Of a DNA stretch of 64,000 bases, positions 33,290-41,905 are shown one piece after another; within the stretch, counting starts at the first letter, position 1, and the number at the start of each line of letters is the position of its first letter. The stretch spans positions 69,789-133,788 of the forward strand of contig NZ_VFIE01000017.1 of the NCBI RefSeq assembly GCF_010119385.1, in the 5' to 3' direction. The notes below the pieces were generated by a model. It worked only from the letters and a program-made list of their open reading frames with translations, had not been told where the DNA came from and did no database searches. The position numbers and the translations under genes were made by a program. Origin of the DNA: Nesterenkonia haasae (lineage in GTDB: Bacteria; Actinomycetota; Actinomycetes; Actinomycetales; Micrococcaceae).

Positions 33290-33562
33290 CGTTGCGTCAC
33301 CTGCTGCAAGATTTTCATACGCGTAGCTTGCCAGTAATTGCGGACAGGGAACGTCCGTGTTAGTAGGAGAAGTGCGTGAGTTTTTCCGAAGGCAGCCCGG
33401 ACGCGACGCCAAGGGGCTGCGTTTGCTGAGTTGACCGGTTCGCGCTGAGCGGACGGTGGTTACCTCCGTTGGGGGAAGTCGAACAGCAAAGCGTAGGCCG
33501 CGGTCTATCCTGTAAGTCGCCTGAGGAGCGTCTCGCGCTCACATCCGGGTGTATGATCGGCT

Positions 33563-33668
33563 TAGTGAGGGAGTATCCCTAGAGCTGTGAACGTCAGCAC
33601 GCAAAGCCCCTGAGCTTCGCCGGGCACAGCAGTCGGAGACCTGTATCTCAGGCGGAGAGACTTGCGAC
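33563..33668 (+). ncRNA. yybP-ykoY (Mn2+) riboswitch candidate
   Basis: The leader of the TerC gene contains the conserved yybP-ykoY blocks in order: GGGAGTA (33569-33575), ACGTCAGCACGCAAAGCC, GGAGACC (33635-33641) and GAGAGACTT (33655-33663). This aptamer senses Mn2+ and commonly precedes terC/alx or mntP genes. Call based on remembered consensus and context. Confidence 0.75.
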
Positions 33669-33705
33669 GGTGACTGCGCGTGTCGCACTCTCGAAAGGTT
33701 CCCTC

Positions 33706-34707
33706 ATGGAAATCACCCCTCTGCTGTGGGCGATCACGCTCGTTTCCATCGTCGCGCTGTTGGCCTTAGACTTCTTCGGCCACGTCCGCAAGGCACATGA
33801 ACCCACCTTGCGAGAGTCAGCCGCATGGTCGGGGTTCTATGTGGGTATCGCGCTGCTGTTCGGTTTGCTCTTCGTCATCCTGGGGGATTCGGGACAAGCG
33901 GTGGAGTACTACGCCGGTTACCTCACGGAGAAGGCCCTGTCGGTAGACAATCTCTTCGTCTTCCTCGTGATCATCTCCAGCTTTAACGTCCCGCGGAGGT
34001 ACCAACAGAAGGTTCTGCTCTTCGGCATCGTCTTCGCGCTGATCGCACGAACTGTCCTGATTTTCCTCGGCGCCGGACTCATCAACGTGTTCAGTGACGT
34101 CTTCTACCTTTTCGGGATCATCCTCCTGCTTACAGCGGCAAATATGGTGCGAAATGAGGTCAGAGATCAGCAGGACGCCGAACACTCCGAGAACATCGTG
34201 ATGCGCACGGCGCGGCGCTGGATGAATACCTCCGATGACTACCACGGTGACAAGCTCACCACGGTGGTCAATGGACGACGTATACTCACCCCGATGTTGC
34301 TGGTGATGGTCGTCATCGGAGGCACTGACGTTCTCTTTGCCCTGGACTCCATCCCCGCGATCTACGGGCTGACCAGCGAGCCGTACATCGTGTTCACTGC
34401 CACAGCGTTCTCGCTGCTGGGATTGCGCCAGTTGTACTTTTTGCTGGACGGGCTCCTAGACCGACTGGCCTACCTTTCCTATGGGCTCATCGCGATTTTG
34501 GGTTTCATCGGGACAAAATTGATCCTCCACGCTTTACATGACAACAATCTGCCCTTCGTTAACTCGGGGGAGAGCGTTCCCGTCCCTGAGATTCCCACCG
34601 GCATTTCCCTGGTAGTAATCGCTGGAATTCTGGTGGTCACGGTCACAGCATCTTTGATCAGTGCGCGGAACAACCGCCTCAAGGAGCTTGAGCCCCAATC
34701 CTCGTGA
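33706..34707 (+). CDS. TerC family membrane protein (Alx-like)
   Basis: 333 residues, eight to nine membrane helices. TerC hallmarks: YYAGYLTEKALSVDNLFVF near residue 70 and GGTDVLFALDSIPAIYG near 200, with acidic residues inside helices. TerC/Alx proteins are linked to Mn2+ export or metalation of exported proteins. The riboswitch-like leader directly upstream supports Mn control. The upstream in-frame GTG at 33670 falls at the aptamer edge, so ATG 33706 is preferred. Confidence 0.92.
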   Translation: MEITPLLWAITLVSIVALLALDFFGHVRKAHEPTLRESAAWSGFYVGIALLFGLLFVILGDSGQAVEYYAGYLTEKALSVDNLFVFLVIISSFNVPRRYQQKVLLFGIVFALIARTVLIFLGAGLINVFSDVFYLFGIILLLTAANMVRNEVRDQQDAEHSENIVMRTARRWMNTSDDYHGDKLTTVVNGRRILTPMLLVMVVIGGTDVLFALDSIPAIYGLTSEPYIVFTATAFSLLGLRQLYFLLDGLLDRLAYLSYGLIAILGFIGTKLILHALHDNNLPFVNSGESVPVPEIPTGISLVVIAGILVVTVTASLISARNNRLKELEPQSS

Positions 34708-34826
34708 GCCTATTGTCTGCTACCGAGTCTCAAAGGCGTGCCGTCAGGATCTGAGTTCGGTTGAGGCCCTTTAGCCCGGGTAGGCTGTCGCGACGCACGA
34801 TTGTACGCGGACCGGTTTTCCGCCTC

Positions 34827-34845
34827 CGTCACTCAGAGAGTGACG
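34827..34845. terminator. Weak hairpin between terC and alkD genes
   Basis: CGTCACTC-AGA-GAGTGACG, an 8-bp perfect stem with a 3-nt loop between convergent genes. No U-run, so the terminator call is tentative. Confidence 0.35.
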
Positions 34846-34855
34846 AACATGTAAG

Positions 34856-35554
34856 TCACCTCTGACGTAGCCACTCTCTGCGGACGTTATCGGGAAGACT
34901 GTCGGTCGCGGTGCGAATCATGGCTCTGGGCATGCGGTGATGCTGGTCAATGAGGAATGTGAGAAGCCGGTCTGGGTCTACTTTGCCGACCTCGCGGAGA
35001 GCCGTCCCCACGGGCTTAGTCACCAGCTCTGAATCGTCCTCGATCAGGCGGACTGCCAGCTCTAGCGGATCATCAGTATCACCTTGCCTGATGAGCCAGA
35101 AAGCCGCGGTGATGGCTGTGCGGCGTTCGAGCGCCACCTCTGACTCGGCGAGTGAGAAGAGCGGCTCTCGGGACTTATCCGATAGATACCAACCGACCAC
35201 TCGAGGAGCAGCACGGTCTACCAGGTCCCACACGGTCAGGAGGTGGTGGTGCTTCAGGTACGTGTCGTAGAGGTGTCTCCGGTCACCGTCACCGAGCCCG
35301 CGTCGTCGAGCCTTGAAATCCAGTATGGCGACGGCAACCATGCGCACCTCATACCATTGGCTTGCCAGGAGGTCCGGCACCACTGTGAGAGAGATGCCGG
35401 TCCACGCTTTTGCTAGATCGAAGACGTCCTTCATGCGGACGCCCAGAGCGCTGAGGCCGCTTTCTGCAGGGAGCCGACGAGTAATCTTGGCCTGTTCCGA
35501 TTCGCTGCACAGGCCAGTCAACGCAGTAGTGATCTGCTGAGCAACGGTCGCCAT
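34856..35554 (-). CDS. AlkD-like DNA alkylation repair protein
   Basis: 232 residues, all-helical HEAT-like repeats. The family motif TVWDLVDRAAPRVVGWYL (about 110-125) contains the WDxxD of AlkD glycosylases, which excise 3-methyl- and 7-methylpurines without base flipping. MKDVFDLAKAW and YEVRMVAVAILDFK are further AlkD segments. Convergent with terC. Activity inferred from family. Confidence 0.87.
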   Translation of the reverse strand: MATVAQQITTALTGLCSESEQAKITRRLPAESGLSALGVRMKDVFDLAKAWTGISLTVVPDLLASQWYEVRMVAVAILDFKARRRGLGDGDRRHLYDTYLKHHHLLTVWDLVDRAAPRVVGWYLSDKSREPLFSLAESEVALERRTAITAAFWLIRQGDTDDPLELAVRLIEDDSELVTKPVGTALREVGKVDPDRLLTFLIDQHHRMPRAMIRTATDSLPDNVRREWLRQR

Positions 35555-35565
35555 GCCTACTCCGC

Positions 35566-35964
35566 TTAATTTAGGGCAATGATCTGCCAGGCATGGCCGT
35601 CAGGGTCGGTGGCGACGCCGCTAAAACCCCAATCCTGCTGGGCGGGCGCTGCGAAGACTCCTCCGCCGCCGGCTCTCATACGCTCGATGCTGGCGCTGAC
35701 TTCCGTAGGGCTCTGCACTGTCAGCGTCAGGAGACATTCGCTGACGTTTCGGGGTGCGGCCATTCTGTCTCCCAGTACCCAGCCGAACCCGCCTGTTGGA
35801 ATGAACATGACCGTGGAGTTTTCATCGATTCGGAACTGTAGGGGTTCTGGAACCCCGTCCTCGGTGGGCTCGCCGATAGGCTCCAGCCCGAGCGTTTCCT
35901 GATAGAAGGTGTAGGTGCGCTGCCGGTCGCTCGTGGGTAGGGCAATGGTAAACGGACGGTTCAC
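35566..35964 (-). CDS. VOC family protein
   Basis: 132 residues from a GTG ending at 35964, chosen because AGGAG lies 5 bp upstream; the frame is open to 36081. VOC fold with IALPTSDRQRTYTFYQETLGL at the start and GVATDPDGHAWQIIALN at the end. It lies 11 bp after the stop region of alkD on the same strand. Substrate unknown. Confidence 0.84.
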   Translation of the reverse strand: MNRPFTIALPTSDRQRTYTFYQETLGLEPIGEPTEDGVPEPLQFRIDENSTVMFIPTGGFGWVLGDRMAAPRNVSECLLTLTVQSPTEVSASIERMRAGGGGVFAAPAQQDWGFSGVATDPDGHAWQIIALN

Positions 35965-36162
35965 GGTGTCTCCTAGAGCGTATAGGTCAGATGAGTGGCG
36001 TGTGGAGTGACGGTCGCCTCGCCGTGAGCAAGCAGGGCTCGTGCGCTGAGCAATGCAAAGAGGGGCGCCGGCGCCCTCCATGGCTGATGTCTTGGTTCCA
36101 GCACACTGATAGGGCCACCTTCGGTCTGCTTAAATTCGGCCACACCATTCGTGTTGAGTAGA

Positions 36163-37140
36163 TCAGGCTGCAGAGAGAAGCTCAGTTTCCAGGCGGGCGT
36201 AGCTCGTCTCCATACCGTCAGTCATACCAGTGGCCAGGACGGTGTCGCGCTGTTCTTCAGTGGCGTAGGTGATGACCAGGGTGAGCAAGGTTCCCTCTTT
36301 CACAGCAGTTAGCGTCTGCTCGTTCAGGGTGGGTGGTCCGTCCCAATCCTCCATGGATTCGGTGAACACTTCCCGGTGCGGAGGGTCTGATTCTCGTACC
36401 TCACCGGTGAGGGCGAAGCCGTTTTCGCCATTCGCGTCGGCCCAGGCATAGCGAAAGGTCTGGTCGACGGCGTTGGCGACCTGACAGTCTGTAAACTTCC
36501 ATCCCTCCGGTCCCAGCAGCCAGCGTGTAAGTAGCTCAGGGTCGTGATGAGCGTTCCAGACCTGCTGGGGTGCGCCGCGAATAATCCGGCTGATCCGGAC
36601 CTGGGTGGGGGAGAGCATCTGGGCTGTCAGAGCGCGATCTGCGGCAAAGGATGTGAGATCTTCCAGCACTTCATCGATCTGGCCCATGGCCGCGGTGGCA
36701 CCCTCTTCCATACCCATGCTGACCAACTGCTCCATCTCTTTGAGAGAGTTGAAGAATGTGGTGTTGGTGAGGCGGGAGCCAGTCGATGTTTCCTCGAAAG
36801 TGAAAACCATCCGCATTGAGGGCATTTCCTGGTTGGGCTGGCCATTCTCCGCGGCGAAGCCGTCAATGACCTCAAAGGAGTGTCCCTGCTGCACAGAGGT
36901 GAACTCCCAGTACCCATGTGAACGGTCTCCGTCGGGTCCTGTCATGTAGTACTCAGAGCGACCGCCAGGGTAGAGGTCGTGGCGGGTAAAGGTGGCGGGC
37001 CACTCAGGTGGGCCCCAGAATCTCTCGATTTGTCGCGGGTCTGCGTAGGCATCCCAAAGTCGTGTGAGGGGGGCGGGAAAGTCGGCGACTACTGTCATTG
37101 TCAGGTGGGTGAGGTCTTTGTCGACCGAGGTGATAGGCAC
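36163..37140 (-). CDS. SRPBCC (AHSA1-type) protein with two tandem domains
   Basis: 325 residues from the GTG ending at 37140. Two START-like SRPBCC units: the first at about 12-145 (PLTRLWDAYADPRQIERFWGPPEWP), the second at about 160-320 (APQQVWNAHHDPELLTRWLLGPEGW). The repeated WGP/LGP motif shows the duplication. These hydrophobic-pocket proteins bind ligands or modulate partners. It follows an ArsR gene by 28 bp, the usual ArsR-SRPBCC pair. The longer frame to 37275 overlaps arsR and is rejected. Confidence 0.86.
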   Translation of the reverse strand: MPITSVDKDLTHLTMTVVADFPAPLTRLWDAYADPRQIERFWGPPEWPATFTRHDLYPGGRSEYYMTGPDGDRSHGYWEFTSVQQGHSFEVIDGFAAENGQPNQEMPSMRMVFTFEETSTGSRLTNTTFFNSLKEMEQLVSMGMEEGATAAMGQIDEVLEDLTSFAADRALTAQMLSPTQVRISRIIRGAPQQVWNAHHDPELLTRWLLGPEGWKFTDCQVANAVDQTFRYAWADANGENGFALTGEVRESDPPHREVFTESMEDWDGPPTLNEQTLTAVKEGTLLTLVITYATEEQRDTVLATGMTDGMETSYARLETELLSAA

Positions 37141-37168
37141 GAGGTGAACCTTTCTGGGGGAGTGCTGG

Positions 37169-37516
37169 TCAATCATCGGTGAGCAGGGCATCAAGCTGGT
37201 CAATGCGGCCTTGCCAAATGCGTTCATAGGTGTTGAGGAGTGTGCGTGCTTTGCGAATTGCTTCAGGGTTTCCACGAATCAGCCGCTCCCGGCCACTGCG
37301 ATGCTTGGTCACAAGCCCAGCTCCCTCAAGGACCGTGATGTGCTTCTGCACGGCAGCAAAAGTCATGTCATAGCCGTTGGCCAGGTCAGAAATGGACTCT
37401 TCGCCGACCAGAGCGCGGCGCATAATGTCCCGGCGGGTCGCGTCCGCCAAGGCGCGGAAGATCCTATCCACCTCATCGTCGGTGAGGTTCAAGTCTGAGT
37501 GCTGATATACAACCAT
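37169..37516 (-). CDS. ArsR family regulator
   Basis: 115-residue winged-helix repressor (RIFRALADATRRDIMRR, SISDLANGYDMTFAAVQKHITVLEGAGLV). No ArsR metal-site cysteines, in line with the subgroup paired with SRPBCC proteins. First gene of the pair; likely autoregulated. Confidence 0.92.
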   Translation of the reverse strand: MVVYQHSDLNLTDDEVDRIFRALADATRRDIMRRALVGEESISDLANGYDMTFAAVQKHITVLEGAGLVTKHRSGRERLIRGNPEAIRKARTLLNTYERIWQGRIDQLDALLTDD

Positions 37517-37697
37517 TAGGTTTCATATTAGGCTCGCGTCGCATACCCGTCAAGGGATGTCGAGGGGGCAGCGCTGTACTGTGCGGGCTAGACGGCCTAG
37601 ATCAAGGTCAGGCCTCTGGGGCGGATGAGCGTTCGGCCTGATCAAGGCTCGGCGAGCTCGCATTTGTGACGGTATCGGAACCCCAGCGGTGCCGCTG

Positions 37698-38630
37698 TTA
37701 CTTGATACCCGTCTTGGCGAAACCCTTGACAAGGAACTTTTGTCCAATCAAGAACGCAATAAACATCGGAATGAGGGAAATCACACTCATGGCGAACATG
37801 GCCCCGAAGTTGGAGGTGGACTGACCATCGATGAACATGTTGAGCGCCTGGGGGACCACATAGTTTTCCGGGCTACGCAGGTAGATCAGAGGACCGAAGA
37901 AATCTGCCCAGGTCCAAATAAAGGTGAAGATGGTCGTCGTGGCCAAGGCGGGGATCATCAGGGGCAGCGTAATTTGGACGAACTGGCGGAAGTGCCCGGC
38001 CCCGTCGATACGTGCCGCCTCATACAGTTCGTTCGGCAGCGACCGAATGAATTGGACCATCAGAAAGACAAAGAACGCTTCTGTCGCCATGAATTTGGGT
38101 ACTACGAGCGGAAGGAAGGTATCTAGCCATCCCATCTCACGGAAAAGAATGAACTGCGGAACCAGCACGACGTGAAACGGCAGCAGAATTGTGCCGAGCA
38201 TGACAGCGAAGGTGATCGTTCGGAACCGGAAGTCTAGCCGCGCAAAAGCATACGCCGCCATAGAACACGAGATCAGGTTTCCGACGATTGCACCGATGAC
38301 AAGGATCGAGGAGTTCAGAAGATAGACATGGAACGGAAGTAATTGGGCGTCCCATCCCTGGATGTAGTTGTCGAAACTCAAATCGGTGGTGAAGATGCTC
38401 AGGTCAGTAAAGATCTGCTCATTGGGCTTCATGGAGGACACCACGAGCCAGATGAGGGGGTAAATCATGAGCAGGGAGAGGCCGATGAGCAACACGTGCT
38501 TCACCACTGATCGAAGCCGGCGCCTGAAAAGGCTCGGGGAGACTGGCCGCGGCCGCGCGCTGCTGAGGTCAGGCGTACCTTCGCCGTAGGGTTCGGTTGT
38601 CTCTTGTGTCGTCCGCAGATCAGTCGTCAT
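37698..38630 (-). CDS. Carbohydrate ABC transporter permease (UgpE/MalG type)
   Basis: 310 residues, six membrane helices. The inner-membrane EAA loop is YEAARIDGAGHFRQFVQITLPLMIPAL near residue 205, which contacts the ATPase. It overlaps the partner permease gene by 11 bp. No ATPase gene is in the window; a shared MsmK-like ATPase elsewhere is expected. Part of the LacI-type regulon. Confidence 0.93.
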   Translation of the reverse strand: MTTDLRTTQETTEPYGEGTPDLSSARPRPVSPSLFRRRLRSVVKHVLLIGLSLLMIYPLIWLVVSSMKPNEQIFTDLSIFTTDLSFDNYIQGWDAQLLPFHVYLLNSSILVIGAIVGNLISCSMAAYAFARLDFRFRTITFAVMLGTILLPFHVVLVPQFILFREMGWLDTFLPLVVPKFMATEAFFVFLMVQFIRSLPNELYEAARIDGAGHFRQFVQITLPLMIPALATTTIFTFIWTWADFFGPLIYLRSPENYVVPQALNMFIDGQSTSNFGAMFAMSVISLIPMFIAFLIGQKFLVKGFAKTGIK

Positions 38631-39597
38631 AGAACACCCAATACTTTGAGAGCCAGAAATTTACCGCTGTAAGTCCGCCGATGAGCATCACCAGCAGCCA
38701 CGCCATGGCAGAGGCGTAACCCATTTGCATCGGTGTATTGAACGCTTGCTGATAGAGGTACAGCGTGTAGAACAGGGTGGAGTCTGAAGGACCGCCGGTA
38801 CCACCCGAGACCACATACGCCTGTGTGAAGTTCTGGAATGCAAAAATAATCTGCAATACCAGATTGAAGAATATGATCGGAGTCAGGAGCGGCAGCGTTA
38901 TGGTGAAGAACTGCCTGAGTTTTCCGGCTCCATCGACATTGGCCGCCTCGTAGTACATGTCAGGAATCTGCCGCAGTCCGGCGAGGAAGATCACCATGGG
39001 TGAGCCGAATGTCCAAATGTTCAGAACGATCAGGGTGCCCAGTGCGTAGTCGGGGTGTGCGATCCAGCCAGGACCCTGCACGCCGAAGAAACTGAGGAAA
39101 CCGTTGACGATTCCCTCGTAGCCGAAGACTTGCCTCCACAGGATCGCGATCGCAACCGAACCTCCCATCAGTGAGGGAAGGTAGAACACGGAGCGGTAAA
39201 AGCTCAGCCCGCGCATTCCTCTGTCGAGGAGTACTGCGACAGCGAGCGCGAGAACCAACAGGAACGGCACGCTGACAAATACGTAGAGGAACGTGACTTC
39301 AAGCGACTTCCACAGCCGTTGGTCCCCCCACATGCGGGTGAAATTCTCTAATCCCGTCCAACGCGGAGCTTGTAGCAGGTTGTAGTTGGTGAAAGCCAGA
39401 TACAGAGACACGAGCATGGGGCCGGCAGTAAAGACGAAGAAGCCGATTATCCAAGGCACCAGGAACAGAAAACCGGCCATGTTATCTCGGTACTTGCGTC
39501 TTTTCTGCGGTTGCCCGGGGTCGGTCTTGGACCGCTTCGCAATGGTGCGAAGTTCGCCCAGACTGCTCACGGGGCCCTCCTCATGTTTGGTGGTCAA
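38620..39597 (-). CDS. Carbohydrate ABC transporter permease (UgpA/MalF type)
   Basis: 325 residues, six helices after a charged N-terminus. The EAA loop is YYEAANVDGAGKLRQFFTITLPLLTP near residue 225. First gene of the permease pair, preceded by a promoter with a LacI operator just downstream of the -10 box. The solute-binding gene is about 4 kb away on the same strand with a matching promoter. Confidence 0.93.
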   Translation of the reverse strand: MTTKHEEGPVSSLGELRTIAKRSKTDPGQPQKRRKYRDNMAGFLFLVPWIIGFFVFTAGPMLVSLYLAFTNYNLLQAPRWTGLENFTRMWGDQRLWKSLEVTFLYVFVSVPFLLVLALAVAVLLDRGMRGLSFYRSVFYLPSLMGGSVAIAILWRQVFGYEGIVNGFLSFFGVQGPGWIAHPDYALGTLIVLNIWTFGSPMVIFLAGLRQIPDMYYEAANVDGAGKLRQFFTITLPLLTPIIFFNLVLQIIFAFQNFTQAYVVSGGTGGPSDSTLFYTLYLYQQAFNTPMQMGYASAMAWLLVMLIGGLTAVNFWLSKYWVFYDD

Positions 39598-39624
39598 CTG
39601 GCAGCGAGTTCCATATCAGCGCGT

Positions 39625-39638
39625 GAAAGCGGTTTCTC
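39625..39638. promoter_or_regulatory. LacI operator at the permease promoter
   Basis: GAAAGCGGTTTCTC palindrome, immediately downstream of the predicted transcription start of the permease genes. It matches the other sites at 39681, 45137 and 46401. Confidence 0.8.
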
Positions 39639-39648
39639 GCATTGATTC

Positions 39649-39677
39649 ATATTATGAGGCCGGTCACACGGTGTCAA
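39649..39677 (-). promoter_or_regulatory. Sigma-A-type promoter of the permease genes
   Basis: On the minus strand, -35 TTGACA (39677-39672) and -10 TAATAT (39654-39649) are separated by 17 bp. Same layout as the solute-binding-protein promoter at 45164-45192, with shared flanking sequence. Confidence 0.7.
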
Positions 39678-39680
39678 CCT

Positions 39681-39692
39681 GAAACCGGTTTC
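39681..39692. promoter_or_regulatory. LacI operator before the MFS gene
   Basis: GAAACCGGTTTC, a perfect 12-bp palindrome 18 bp upstream of the GTG of the divergent MFS gene. It puts that gene in the same LacI-type regulon. Confidence 0.78.
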
Positions 39693-39710
39693 TCGAGGTA
39701 TTCTGTCGGG

Positions 39711-41000
39711 GTGAATCCCCGGAACCTGTTCATGGATCTTTCTCCCTTGAGGGAGTCTCCGGCGTATAGACGGTTTTGGCTCAGCGGCATCGCCGCGGGT
39801 ATAGGTGTGCAGCTCACCGCTGTGGCGATTGGGATACAGGTATATTCACTCACCGGCTCGACGGCTGCGGTCGCGATGGTCGGAGCGTTGGCGCTCGGCC
39901 CCATGATTCTGGTGGGAATAGTGGGTGGGACATTCGTCGACGCCTTTGACCGCAGGCGAGTGCTCATAGGAGCCTCTTGCGCGGCCCTCATTGCTCCAGT
40001 CGGAATTGCGATTCTGGCGTGGAACGAGGTCGAGACTCTGTGGATGTACTACGCTTTCACCACTCTTTCCTCCGCAGCCGGCTCCCTAGTGGGAGCAGCG
40101 CGATTCGCCATTCATCCGCGTTTGGTTCGTCGGCAGCTGCTACCTGCGGTAGCAGCGCTGTCGGCCGTTTCGGCGGGCTTGCAGGCCGCTGGCGGGCCGG
40201 CGCTGGCGGGGTTGCTCGTCGCCACGGTGGGCTACGCATGGACCTACACCATCGATGTCGTGTTATTCATGGTGGGTTTCTGGGGAGTCGTCTCCCTACC
40301 TGCGATTCCGCCACGCAGTGAATCGCGGCTAGGGCTCATGGCGCTGAAGGACGGCCTGCGTTTTCTGCAAGGCGCCACAAACCTCCGCACTGCCATAGGG
40401 CTCCATGTGGTCGCTTTTACCTTCGGTCGGCCCTACGCGATTTTTCCCGCCGTAGGCATTCTGCTCATTGGGGGCGGCGAATGGACAGTGGGGCTCCTCA
40501 CCGCATCAGGTGCGATTGGGGTCGTGGCCTCCAGTGTCCTTTCCGGGCGGTTCGGCAATATTCGGCGCCATGGTTTGGCGATCAGTCTCTCCACCATGGT
40601 CTTCGCGGTTTGTGTGGCCCTTCTCGGTGCGGCAACCCTGTACCTGGAGCACTTTGGCCAGCCTGTGAACCCGTACCGCGTCAACCTCGTGGCTCTCCTG
40701 TTGTTATGCAGTCTGACCGCCCTTATCGGAGCTGCAGACAACGTAGCCGGTATCTTCCGAACGACCATGATGCAGTCCGCGACACCGGACGAGTATCGCG
40801 GACGATTGCAAGGTATATATACCCTGGTGCTGACTGCGGGCCCCCGTCTTGGCGACACCTACATCGGCTTTGTGGCTGCGATGTTCACACTGTGGTTTCC
40901 GCAGCTCTTAGGTGCACTTCTGATCCTTTGTGTCGCAGGCCTCTACCTTCGGCTGCGGCCAAGTTTCCGTCAGTACGACGGCTTGGACCCACATCCCTAG
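39711..41000 (+). CDS. MFS transporter (EntS-like)
   Basis: 429 residues from GTG 39711 (ATG at 39732 possible). About 12 helices; motif GGTFVDAFDRRRVLIG between helices 2 and 3; DEYRGRLQGIY near the end, as in the EntS-like efflux subgroup. Divergent from the sugar permeases across two LacI operators. Its stop overlaps that of the GH43 gene by 4 bp. It may export excess sugar or a product; the substrate is unknown. Confidence 0.85.
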   Translation: MNPRNLFMDLSPLRESPAYRRFWLSGIAAGIGVQLTAVAIGIQVYSLTGSTAAVAMVGALALGPMILVGIVGGTFVDAFDRRRVLIGASCAALIAPVGIAILAWNEVETLWMYYAFTTLSSAAGSLVGAARFAIHPRLVRRQLLPAVAALSAVSAGLQAAGGPALAGLLVATVGYAWTYTIDVVLFMVGFWGVVSLPAIPPRSESRLGLMALKDGLRFLQGATNLRTAIGLHVVAFTFGRPYAIFPAVGILLIGGGEWTVGLLTASGAIGVVASSVLSGRFGNIRRHGLAISLSTMVFAVCVALLGAATLYLEHFGQPVNPYRVNLVALLLLCSLTALIGAADNVAGIFRTTMMQSATPDEYRGRLQGIYTLVLTAGPRLGDTYIGFVAAMFTLWFPQLLGALLILCVAGLYLRLRPSFRQYDGLDPHP

Positions 41001-41887
41001 TTCTTCACCTGCAGAGTGCCTGCCTTTTCCTCCAACTCAATGAACACGGCGCGTTCGTTCGGAGTGTCGTTTGGGGTGTGGAGTGTGAGCCAGAGAGTGG
41101 AGTTGAGATCGCGAAAGATCATGCCGTGTCCGCCGTCGGCCTCATAGAGGGGTTCAGGATTCTGCTCCCAGGGGCCAGTGATACTACCCGTGGTGGACCG
41201 TGCCACCCCCTGTGCGTACCGACCGTTTCGGAAACTGGCCCACAGCATCAGCAAGGTGCCGTTCTGGGCGCGGTAGGCGAAGGGTCCATCGGTGACATAT
41301 CCAGTGCCGTGTTTGGCGGATTGCACTGGGTCCACCCACGGCGCAGATGAGGCGGTGAACAGTTCCACCGGTGGACCCGCGGCGCGTGAGAGGTCCTCCG
41401 TTAGTCGCACTGCACACACCTTTCCATCAGTGGCCTGCACCCATTCGTGACAGAAGACCATCCACGGTGCGCCGCTACGGTCCACATGAAGTGTTCCGTC
41501 GAGGCACTCCCATTCGCGCGGGGTCACGGGGCCGTCACTGTGGGGGATGTAGGGGCCCTCCGGAGTATCAGCCACCAGTATTGCGGTCCCTCGTCTTACT
41601 TCAGGATTGTCATGACCGAAGGTTGCAAACATGTAACATCTGCCCCGGAAAGAATGCACCTCCGGAGCCCAATAATTGGTAGGCGACCAAAAGTCGGGAC
41701 TGGGTCGGAACGCGGCTATGGGACCTTCCCATCGGTTCAAATCCTCGCTCCGATAGCAGTCGAACCCGGTAGCTTCGCCTTTCCAGATATTCGCATCGGT
41801 GGAACCGAAGAGGTAGTAGCATTTCTCCTCCTCCTGCACCAGCACAAACGGATCGCGTAGCTGGATCTGATCAGTATTCAGCGTCAT
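40997..41887 (-). CDS. Glycoside hydrolase family 43-like
   Basis: 296 residues of the five-bladed beta-propeller GH43 clan. The N-terminal RDPFV places the catalytic base Asp12; WAPEV (73-77) and CLDGTLHVD (about 127) match other conserved blades. No signal peptide, so it acts in the cytoplasm on imported oligosaccharides. Likely specificity arabinose- or xylose-containing glycans, not proven. 18 bp after the glycosidase gene on the same strand. Confidence 0.82.
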   Translation of the reverse strand: MTLNTDQIQLRDPFVLVQEEEKCYYLFGSTDANIWKGEATGFDCYRSEDLNRWEGPIAAFRPSPDFWSPTNYWAPEVHSFRGRCYMFATFGHDNPEVRRGTAILVADTPEGPYIPHSDGPVTPREWECLDGTLHVDRSGAPWMVFCHEWVQATDGKVCAVRLTEDLSRAAGPPVELFTASSAPWVDPVQSAKHGTGYVTDGPFAYRAQNGTLLMLWASFRNGRYAQGVARSTTGSITGPWEQNPEPLYEADGGHGMIFRDLNSTLWLTLHTPNDTPNERAVFIELEEKAGTLQVKN

Positions 41888-41905
41888 AGGGTTCCTCCGA
41901 TTATT

